Below are positions 7,221-13,187 of a stretch of DNA of 13,187 bases, piece after piece. The translations under genes and the position numbers were made by a program. Under the pieces are notes generated by a model. The model made no database searches. It was not told the DNA's origin and saw only the letters and a program-made list of their open reading frames with translations. The DNA comes from Bacteroidaceae bacterium (GTDB lineage: Bacteria; Bacteroidota; Bacteroidia; Bacteroidales; Bacteroidaceae), in the NCBI GenBank assembly GCA_900769765.1, contig CAAGHW010000074.1:1-13187 (forward strand), written 5' to 3'. Position 1 is the stretch's first letter, and the number at the start of each line of letters is the position of its first letter.

Positions 7221-7250
7221 TTCGTATCTCGAGGATAAAATGTATCTTCG
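7221..7250 (+). promoter_or_regulatory. Possible promoter of the U32 gene
   Basis: TATCTTCG at 7243-7250 resembles TAnnTTTG with one mismatch, the same variant as TATATTCG in front of the aminopeptidase gene. A weak TTCG (7221-7224) lies 18 nt upstream. Initiation after 7250 would leave a leader of about 10 nt before ATG 7267. It would also exclude the upstream in-frame ATGs at 7165 and 7240. This is a weak match supported mainly by position. Confidence 0.4.
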
Positions 7251-7266
7251 CATAAAATTTCAACAA

Positions 7267-9087
7267 ATGTCACCGAAACGTCATATAGAACTGCTTGCTC
7301 CGGCAAAGAACCTGCAAACGGGAATAAGTGCCATAAACCATGGTGCCGATGCTGTATATATCGGTGCGGCACGCTTCGGAGCCAGACAGGCTGCCGGCAA
7401 TAGTGTCGAGGATATAGCAAAGCTTGTTGAGTATGCGCATATCTTCGGCGTAAAGGTATATGTTACGCTTAACACCATAATATATGACGACGAGATAGCC
7501 GAAGCGGAAAAACTCATTACCGAACTCTACAATGTGGGTGTGGATGCCCTTATTGTTCAGGATATGGGTATTCTTCGCATGAATATTCCGCCTATAGCTC
7601 TGCATGCGAGTACGCAGATGGACAATCGCACTACCGAAAAGGTGAAGTTCCTTTCCGATGTGGGTTTCCCTCGCGTGGTGCTTGCCCGCGAATTGTCATT
7701 GGAGCAGATAAACGCGATACATGAATCCAACCCCAAGACAGAACTTGAAGTGTTTGTGCATGGTGCGCTGTGCGTAAGCTATAGCGGACAATGCTATGCT
7801 TCGCAGCACTGCTTTGCGCGCAGTGCCAATCGCGGTGCATGTGCACAGTTCTGCCGCTTGCCTTTCGATCTTGTCGATGCCGACGGAAAGATTCTTGTAA
7901 AGGAGAAACATTTGCTGTCGTTGAAGGATATGAACCGTAGCGGTTATCTCGAGGAGATGCTCGATGCGGGTGTCACTTCGTTGAAGATTGAGGGACGTTT
8001 GAAGGATGAGTCGTATGTAAAGAACATCACTGCATATTACCGTGCAAGGCTCGATGAATTGTTCGCACGTCGTAAAGAGTATGCGCGTGCATCGCAAGGA
8101 CGTACCTCTCCGCAGTTTGTGCCTTCGCCCGAAAAGAGTTTCAGCCGTGGATTTACCGATTATATGCTGAAGAACGGCAAGGACGATATCGCATCGTTCG
8201 ACACACCCAAATCCATGGGTGAGCGTATGGGGCGTGTGAAATTCGTATCGCGTAATTTCTTTACATTCATAGGCAAAGATTTCAACAATGGCGACGGTGC
8301 ATGTTTCATTGCTTCAAACGGTAAACTGTGCGGTTTCCGTATCAACAAGGTCGAGGGAAACAGAATATTTCCGCAGACAATGCCGCACATAGAGAGCGGT
8401 GATGAACTGTATCGTAACTACGATTGCGGCTTCGAAAGGGAACTTTCACGCCCCGATGTTCCCCGTCGTCTTGTAATAGACCTTGTTTTTGCAGAAAATG
8501 AGGATGGCTTTACGCTCTCTGCAACCAATGACAACGGCCTGCAATGTGTTATTGAACAGCCGTTCAAGAAAGAACAGGCACGTTCACCACAGAAGGATAA
8601 TATCATTACCCAATTGAGGAAATGGGGTAATACACCGTTCGAGGTCGGGAATATTGCTGTTGAAATGGATGATAATTGGTTTGTACCGTCATCGCTGTTG
8701 TCCGATATGCGCCGTACGCTTTGCGACAAGCTGCTTGAGACATGTAAGGAAAGGAACAGACGTGCCGATATGCCTCTGAATGAAAAGAATGTGCCGTTCG
8801 TTGCCGAAAAGCTTGATTATAAGGGTAATGTATCCAATAGATTGGCGCAATCCTTTTATGAGTCGCATAATGTAAAGGAGCTTTCTCCTGCCTTTGAGGT
8901 CGAGCCTGTCGATAAGGCAACCGTAATGTTCTGCAAGCATTGTATAAGGCAAAGCATGGGATGGTGCAGCAGGAACGGTGCAAGAATACCGTATGCCGAG
9001 CCTTTATATCTTGTTTCGGCCGATGGCAGACGTTTCAGGCTTGCTTTCGACTGCAAGGAGTGTCAGATGCGTGTTGTTGCAGAATAA
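7267..9087 (+). CDS. U32 family (peptidase U32 / DUF3656) protein, RlhA-type
   Basis: 606 residues. U32 proteins are annotated as peptidases (collagenase-like), but characterised members (RlhA, TrhP, UbiU/V) are Fe-S proteins that hydroxylate RNA bases or ubiquinone precursors. The N-terminal barrel (about 3-270) begins RHIELLAPAKN and contains the U32 signature EVFVHGALCVSYSGQC (161-176). Likely [4Fe-4S] cysteines are Cys169, Cys176, Cys192 and Cys196 (RGACAQFC). Residues about 340-485 fit the DUF3656 insert found in E. coli RlhA (LRKWGNTPFE, VPSSLLSDMRR). The tail carries a second Cys set, Cys556, 559, 567, 596 and 599 (FCKHC...WC, DCKEC), likely a metal site. By analogy it may hydroxylate 23S rRNA, but substrate is not provable here. 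I chose ATG 7267 because homologues begin at this point and the upstream 34 codons are AT-rich promoter DNA. Confidence 0.87.
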   Translation: MSPKRHIELLAPAKNLQTGISAINHGADAVYIGAARFGARQAAGNSVEDIAKLVEYAHIFGVKVYVTLNTIIYDDEIAEAEKLITELYNVGVDALIVQDMGILRMNIPPIALHASTQMDNRTTEKVKFLSDVGFPRVVLARELSLEQINAIHESNPKTELEVFVHGALCVSYSGQCYASQHCFARSANRGACAQFCRLPFDLVDADGKILVKEKHLLSLKDMNRSGYLEEMLDAGVTSLKIEGRLKDESYVKNITAYYRARLDELFARRKEYARASQGRTSPQFVPSPEKSFSRGFTDYMLKNGKDDIASFDTPKSMGERMGRVKFVSRNFFTFIGKDFNNGDGACFIASNGKLCGFRINKVEGNRIFPQTMPHIESGDELYRNYDCGFERELSRPDVPRRLVIDLVFAENEDGFTLSATNDNGLQCVIEQPFKKEQARSPQKDNIITQLRKWGNTPFEVGNIAVEMDDNWFVPSSLLSDMRRTLCDKLLETCKERNRRADMPLNEKNVPFVAEKLDYKGNVSNRLAQSFYESHNVKELSPAFEVEPVDKATVMFCKHCIRQSMGWCSRNGARIPYAEPLYLVSADGRRFRLAFDCKECQMRVVAE

Positions 9088-9091
9088 AATA

Positions 9092-9122
9092 AAAACCACG
9101 CCAAGGGGAGTGACGTGGTTTT
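9092..9122. terminator. Hairpin terminator between U32 and addB-like genes
   Basis: AAAACCACG (9092-9100) pairs with CGTGGTTTT (9114-9122), a 9-bp stem with a 13-nt loop, 4 bp after the U32 stop. On the plus strand the stem ends in only four T. On the minus strand it is followed by a T-rich run (reverse complement of 9082-9091). It can therefore end both transcripts and looks somewhat better for the minus-strand one. Confidence 0.75.
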
Positions 9123-9176
9123 AAGTCCGAGCAAACGCTTTTGCCCGTTCGGGTATCGACTTTCACAAGCGGATAC
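9123..9176. other. Structured element, possible RNA pseudoknot, in the addB/U32 intergenic gap
   Basis: Three nested exact helices form one stem. AAGTC (9123-9127) pairs with GACTT (9158-9162), CGA (9128-9130) with TCG (9149-9151), and GCAAA (9131-9135) with TTTGC (9140-9144) around the loop CGCT. The 9123-9135 side is continuous, while the other side has two bulges, CCGT (9145-9148) and GGTATC (9152-9157). The second bulge contains GTATC, which can pair with GATAC (9172-9176) outside the stem, giving a pseudoknot or an alternative fold. On the minus strand the element lies in the 3' untranslated region of the addB-like gene, directly before the terminator. No promoter of its own was found. 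The rest of the gap, 9177-9262, is AT-rich with nothing recognisable. Confidence 0.4.
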
Positions 9177-9262
9177 TGCCGTCAAAATCTATTACTATGA
9201 AAAACACAATATTATAACACGGATTCAGAATGTTTTGTTCCTTTTATTTGTGTTAAATAATG

Positions 9263-12199
9263 TTATTTTCCACATATTTTCCTGTAATCGCAATATTCAC
9301 ATCGTTCGTCGTCGCATGTGGGTTTGAACGGAATGTTTATGTCGAATATCTCGGTCAGCACACTGTTCAGGTGTGCCATAAACTCTTCTTTTATCTGCTT
9401 TATATCCCTTACAGGCTCTTTTTCGACATCAACGATATAATCGTCGCGTTTTGCTTCGTTGCTTTTGTGTACATATAACAAATGTGGTGCAACCTTGGTC
9501 GGTTTCAGAGGCTTGAGTATGTTGCCCCAATCGCATCCGCCACCGCTTGTCCTGACAGCTGTACCTGATAATAATTCGTCAATAACAACGGAGTAGAGGA
9601 ACGATTGCAGGCGATAGCCCGAGGACCTCTCCTTGTTGGCAAAGATATCGGTCAATGCCGTATGGGTTTCGCTTCCTCCTCCGCCTGTCTTGTAGTCAAC
9701 GATGTTTACGGTGTCACCTTTTACATCAATGCGGTCAATGGTACCGCCAATCTCCAGGTCTATTCTGTTGCCGTTGCTTGTAATGCTGAATGGCATTCCA
9801 ATCTCTCCCTCTCCGCAGATATAGTACATGGGAACTGCACTTTTGTCTATCTGCAACAGATGTATGAGAAAGCGTTTCAGCATTCCTCTGTTGATGTATT
9901 GCTCACCGTTGTATATAGGTGTTCCGCCCTTGAAGAATGTCTCCTTGAATGCATCATCTACAATTTTGTCAATGAGCAACGGACGTTGCAGTACATATTC
10001 TATACTCTCTGAATCTATGACCCGTTTCTCCTTTGACAATATCTTGTAAAGTTCCTCGGCTGCCTTGTGGAAAACAATACCGAAATCGGTCGGGCGCATC
10101 TCAACATCAACCTCCTCGAGCGGTTTCAATCCCAATACATAATAATAGAAGAAGCTCAATCCGCACTTTATGTACCTGTTTATGGCGCTTGGTGTCAAAA
10201 GCTTTGTGCCTTCACTGTATCCCTTATCAAAGCGTTTACGCAATGTATCGACCATTGCTTCGCTCTTTTGTATGACACTGTTCGAGATGCTTTCGCTATC
10301 CTGCTTGGCTGTCAAGGCGAAATGCTTTACCTTGTATAGGTTGCTGCCTTCGAGCTGCAAAATATATCTCGAACATTCTCCACCGCCTTTGCTGTCTGCA
10401 GAGTTGTTGTATACCAATGTCACATTTTCGGCACGTTGCATCAGGCGGTAGAAGTTATAGGCATATATGCTGTCCCTGTGTTCGCTCAGCGTAAGACCGA
10501 AAGCGCAACGCAGGTTGTATGGTATGTACGAGCTTTCTCCCTTGCCTTTTGGAATGTTGCCTTCGTTTACAGACAGCATGATGATGTTCTTGAAGTCAAG
10601 GTTACGTGTCTCGAGCAATCCCATTACCTGCAGTCCTACAACAGGCTCACCGTGGAACGGCATACTCTGCATCGACAATATTCTTAGAAGCAGACGGCCT
10701 ATTGTTGTACGTTCCATGTTCAACTCTCCGTTTTCGAGCAGGTGTACAAGGCGTTGTACCTGTGTATATACTTTCAGTATAGCCTCACAGAACAGTTTCT
10801 TGTACAGTTCGTTTGCATCTTTGCCGCTGGTCGCGGAAATTCTGGCAATCTCAATGAGCAGTTCCGAGAGGCTTTCCATCCACTCCTTGTTATCTTTGTG
10901 CAAGGTGAATATGCGCTCGAGGAATTTGTCGGCATGCAATTCGTCGGCTTTTGGATAGAAGCGTTTGTTCTTTATCAGCGTTTCGTTCAGCTTTAGACTG
11001 TTTTCGCTGCAGGCAACGACATAAGGATGTTTAAGTACATTGCATACGTTGTTAAGGCAGAAACCTTCGTGTTTCTCGCTCCATCCGCGTAGCTGCAGTT
11101 CTACAAGATGCTTTACCAGGCTGAAGATTGGTGTGCTTGAAATGGGATATCCCATTGTCACGTTAAGGTACTCCAGGTCGTGCCCGTTTGCCTTGTCGGG
11201 AATGGAGTGGAGTATAGGCTCAAGCATTGTCTCGTCACATAGCACTATAGCTGTGTCAACTTCCTGCTTTGTGAGGTTTTTGTCGAGCCATTGCGACAGG
11301 TAACGTGCCTGTATGCTGTTGTTGCTTGCCGAGACGACATTGATGTTCTTCTCCTCTTTCAGGTGTGTGAAGCTGTCCTGTAACGCATTCGGAAAACGCT
11401 CGAGGTTCTTACGCATAAAGTGGCCCGCCTCGTGATTTATGTTCTTTACATAGAATTCGTCATAGTCCCAATAGAATAGAGCCTTGCCGCTATTTTCGAG
11501 CATACTGAAGAGTTTGGTCTCTACACCGTTCAGGGCATTGAAACCTACGAAGACATATTTGTCGTATTCAAGCTCCAGCTCTTCGGGGTGTTCTATCATA
11601 TGGCGGTAGAGCATTCCCTCGTAGGCTATATTCTCATTGCTCAAGGCGCGCTTGAAGTTGATGTACAGTTCGTAGAGCCCTTTCCATATATCCTTGAAGT
11701 TCTCTTTTATCTCGCTCTCTTTCTCGGGCTTGAAGTTGTTGAAGAACTGCTCTATGGATTCGGCCTGCTCTTTGGTAAGGGTATCCTTTGCCGTTCCCAT
11801 TTCGCGCAGTTCCATTATGTTGGTAAAGAGCATCTTGGCATCTACCAGATGCTTGTCGACATCATCGAAGTCCCTTACCAGCATCTCGCCCCAATAATAG
11901 AAACTGTCAAGTGTCTCAAGGTTTCTGCCGTTCTCCTTGAAAAGTGAAACGTACTCTTTGTATAATTTGCTGACAAGCAGTATGGGGTCACCGATGGCAA
12001 GGTTGCTTCCTTGCTGGAACAGTTCGTTGATGGTCATATAGTGAGGACTCCACATGGGAACATTGCCGCTGCATTCGAGCAGATATTTGTTGAAGAACAG
12101 ACCAGCTCTCTTGTTCGGAAATACTATAGCGACCTTTTCAAGGTGTCCGTCGAAACGTGAGAAAACGTCACTTGCAACAAGTTTTAAAAATGGTGTCAT
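9263..12199 (-). CDS. AddB-like PD-(D/E)XK nuclease with Fe-S cluster motif (double-strand break repair)
   Basis: 978 residues, the AddB/RecC-side partner of a helicase-nuclease that resects double-strand DNA ends for recombination. The N-terminal two thirds resemble the UvrD-like helicase fold of AddB. VAIVFPNKRAGLFFNKYL (23-40) sits where Walker A should be, but there is no GxxxxGK[ST] there or elsewhere. LLETRNLDFKNIIMLSVNEGNIP (528-550) matches the AddB/RecC helicase-like motif region. The C-terminal RecB-type nuclease has His711 (FGIVFH), Asp822 (GTIDRID), Asp835 and Lys837 (VDYKTG) and Gln865 (RLQSFLY). Cys679, Cys967, Cys970 and Cys976 (C-x2-C-x5-C at the end) reproduce the AddB [4Fe-4S] staple. 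Its ATG overlaps the TGA of the upstream AddA-like gene by four bases (ATGA), indicating translational coupling. The 5' gene order AddA then AddB is opposite to that usual in Firmicutes. Confidence 0.88.
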   Translation of the reverse strand: MTPFLKLVASDVFSRFDGHLEKVAIVFPNKRAGLFFNKYLLECSGNVPMWSPHYMTINELFQQGSNLAIGDPILLVSKLYKEYVSLFKENGRNLETLDSFYYWGEMLVRDFDDVDKHLVDAKMLFTNIMELREMGTAKDTLTKEQAESIEQFFNNFKPEKESEIKENFKDIWKGLYELYINFKRALSNENIAYEGMLYRHMIEHPEELELEYDKYVFVGFNALNGVETKLFSMLENSGKALFYWDYDEFYVKNINHEAGHFMRKNLERFPNALQDSFTHLKEEKNINVVSASNNSIQARYLSQWLDKNLTKQEVDTAIVLCDETMLEPILHSIPDKANGHDLEYLNVTMGYPISSTPIFSLVKHLVELQLRGWSEKHEGFCLNNVCNVLKHPYVVACSENSLKLNETLIKNKRFYPKADELHADKFLERIFTLHKDNKEWMESLSELLIEIARISATSGKDANELYKKLFCEAILKVYTQVQRLVHLLENGELNMERTTIGRLLLRILSMQSMPFHGEPVVGLQVMGLLETRNLDFKNIIMLSVNEGNIPKGKGESSYIPYNLRCAFGLTLSEHRDSIYAYNFYRLMQRAENVTLVYNNSADSKGGGECSRYILQLEGSNLYKVKHFALTAKQDSESISNSVIQKSEAMVDTLRKRFDKGYSEGTKLLTPSAINRYIKCGLSFFYYYVLGLKPLEEVDVEMRPTDFGIVFHKAAEELYKILSKEKRVIDSESIEYVLQRPLLIDKIVDDAFKETFFKGGTPIYNGEQYINRGMLKRFLIHLLQIDKSAVPMYYICGEGEIGMPFSITSNGNRIDLEIGGTIDRIDVKGDTVNIVDYKTGGGGSETHTALTDIFANKERSSGYRLQSFLYSVVIDELLSGTAVRTSGGGCDWGNILKPLKPTKVAPHLLYVHKSNEAKRDDYIVDVEKEPVRDIKQIKEEFMAHLNSVLTEIFDINIPFKPTCDDERCEYCDYRKICGK

Positions 12200-13187
12200 A
12201 TATTCTTTACCTCCTCGATTTTGTTTTTATATACATACCACAGATAACCTCTGACATTCTCGTAACCCATCTGGGTGAGTAGTCTCATATAGCGTCTTAC
12301 CTGTTCGGGATATTCATCACTCTCCTTTGCAAATTTATAATCCACGACAATTGCTTCCTTTCCGTTTATCATTACACGGTCGGGGCGGCGTGTCGTCTCG
12401 TTGTTGTTTACAAGAATTGAGCATTCGTTGTACAGTTTGTATTTCCCTGTAAACCAGTCGGCAGCATAAGGGTTTGCAATAGCATTCTCTATCAGCTTCT
12501 TTATTCTGTCGTATTGCTTGTCTGTTGAGATAAGTCCCTCTATCAAAAGCCTGTCAAGAGCTTTGCTTATATCATCGGCCTTGTTGATACCCGACATCAG
12601 CTGATGCAGAAGTACTCCTTCGGCGATGTTCCTGAACTGTTTTTTCTCGTCCTTGTCTGTCGCAAGAAAACGTGCAAGCTCTTTCGATTGGCGGAAGGTT
12701 ATTCTGTTGTTGTGATAGACAAAAGGTTGTCTTATACTTTGGGGCTTCGCCTCAAATGGGTTCTCGTTTGGATTCTTGTCTTTTTCTTTGTCTTTACTTT
12801 TTACCTCGCTTGGAACTATTGAGCCGAATTCGAAAACGCCATTCTCATATTTAGATCCCTCCAATGCCGTCATACTATTGACAATTCTGTTCAGTAGTTT
12901 CGAGATGTTCTCTTTTTTTCCTCCTGTGCCATCGCTGAAAAGGAAAAGGTTGCTCTTGGCTCTTGTCGTGGCTACGTAGAGGATATTCAGGTTGTCGACT
13001 ATCTGATACAGAAACTCATTATTGTATTCCTTGCTGTATATCGAATCGGGCATCTCTTTCTTTAACGGCACGGACAATAGGCTCAATGTGTTGTAAGGCT
13101 CTTCTGTTGGTGTACACCATAGCGAATTCCTGTTGTCGCCTGTCAGTGTCCAGTCGCAGAACGGTACTATTACAGTGTGGAACTCAA
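12196..13187 (-). CDS. AddA/RecB-like UvrD-family helicase-nuclease, C-terminal 330 residues (5' end outside window)
   Basis: The C-terminal part of the motor subunit that pairs with the AddB-like protein. The frame is open to the right edge, where the first full codons read EFHTVIVPFCDW. This is the end of helicase motif V (the KGLEF segment), so the gene continues outside; a TTG at 13086 within this frame is not a start. Counting from that Glu, motif VI is ILYVATTRAK (68-77) with the arginine finger. A charged linker rich in Lys/Asp/Glu/Asn (about 128-150) leads to a PD-(D/E)XK nuclease with His194 (GVLLHQ), Asp269 (RRPDRV), Asp282 and Lys284 (VDYKF) and Gln295 (YPEQVRRYM). All catalytic residues of the RecB-type nuclease are present, so both subunits of the pair look nuclease-competent, as in AddAB and unlike RecBCD. 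A full-length protein would be expected to exceed 1000 residues. Confidence 0.87.
   Translation of the reverse strand, partial: EFHTVIVPFCDWTLTGDNRNSLWCTPTEEPYNTLSLLSVPLKKEMPDSIYSKEYNNEFLYQIVDNLNILYVATTRAKSNLFLFSDGTGGKKENISKLLNRIVNSMTALEGSKYENGVFEFGSIVPSEVKSKDKEKDKNPNENPFEAKPQSIRQPFVYHNNRITFRQSKELARFLATDKDEKKQFRNIAEGVLLHQLMSGINKADDISKALDRLLIEGLISTDKQYDRIKKLIENAIANPYAADWFTGKYKLYNECSILVNNNETTRRPDRVMINGKEAIVVDYKFAKESDEYPEQVRRYMRLLTQMGYENVRGYLWYVYKNKIEEVKNI

Noticed and set aside
7165..7266. A 34-codon N-terminal extension of the U32 protein starting at ATG 7165.
   Set aside because: The extension is AT-rich, has no family similarity that I recognise, and overlaps the probable promoter. U32 proteins start near the IELLAPA segment, right after ATG 7267.
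9115..9478. Small plus-strand open frames (70 and 72 codons) after the U32 gene.
   Set aside because: One begins in the terminator arm and runs through the structured intergenic element; the other lies opposite the 3' end of the addB-like gene. No domain or promoter supports them.
12690..12810. Lys/Asp/Glu-rich low-complexity stretch in the AddA-like protein as a possible repeat or frameshift.
   Set aside because: The frame stays open and intact motifs flank it. It is best explained as a flexible linker between helicase and nuclease domains.
1..13187. CRISPR array, tRNA or rRNA genes, insertion sequences, attachment sites, toxin-antitoxin or defence islands.
   Set aside because: No regularly spaced direct repeats, cloverleaf-like intergenic sequence, transposase or integrase motifs, or terminal inverted repeats were seen. 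All gaps are under 180 bp and are accounted for.

Overview
The window looks like a chromosomal segment of a Bacteroidales bacterium (Bacteroides/Prevotella-like). Four things suggest this. The recognisable promoters follow the Bacteroidetes pattern, TTTG then about 19-20 nt then TAnnTTTG, rather than -35/-10 boxes. Starts lack clear Shine-Dalgarno sequences. An HU-CCDC81/SPOR protein is present, a family typical of this phylum. The remaining proteins (NagB, S28/S37 peptidase, MalY/PatB, long aminopeptidase P, U32 protein) also look Bacteroidetes-like. The species cannot be named from the sequence alone. No rRNA, tRNA, insertion sequence, CRISPR array or phage gene was seen. Coding density is high and the content looks like core housekeeping genome.

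Layout. (1) 2-301, the 3' end of nagB (glucosamine-6-phosphate deaminase), closed by a long perfect hairpin terminator. (2) 440-3694, a tight plus-strand operon behind a consensus Bacteroidetes promoter. It encodes a secreted serine peptidase, a FecE/BtuD-type ABC ATPase without a neighbouring permease, and a PLP-dependent C-S lyase/aminotransferase of the MalY/PatB type. It ends in a terminator whose T-tract carries the promoter of the next gene. (3) 3803-5581, a three-domain Xaa-Pro aminopeptidase. It converges on (4), a minus-strand pair at 7126-5614: a membrane-anchored HU-CCDC81/SPOR protein followed by a zinc-ribbon/FHA protein. A bidirectional terminator is shared between (3) and (4). 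(5) 7267-9087, a U32/DUF3656 protein of the RlhA type, transcribed divergently from the HU/SPOR gene. (6) 13187-9263, a minus-strand pair encoding an AddA-like helicase-nuclease (5' end outside the window) and an AddB-like nuclease with Fe-S cluster cysteines, overlapping by ATGA. The 175-bp gap after it holds a terminator and a compact, possibly pseudoknotted, structured element.

How the parts work together. The AddA/AddB pair is the Bacteroidetes counterpart of RecBCD/AddAB for processing double-strand DNA ends. The HU/SPOR protein could link cytoplasmic DNA to septal peptidoglycan (inference). The peptidase, ABC ATPase and C-S lyase operon, together with the aminopeptidase P, point to peptide and amino-acid salvage. 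The most interesting leads are the structured RNA-like element beside the addB 3' end, the apparently leaderless HU/SPOR gene with its FHA partner, the non-canonical Q-loop of the orphan ATPase, and the AddB-like protein that lacks a Walker A motif. No clearly new multi-gene defence or mobile system was found.
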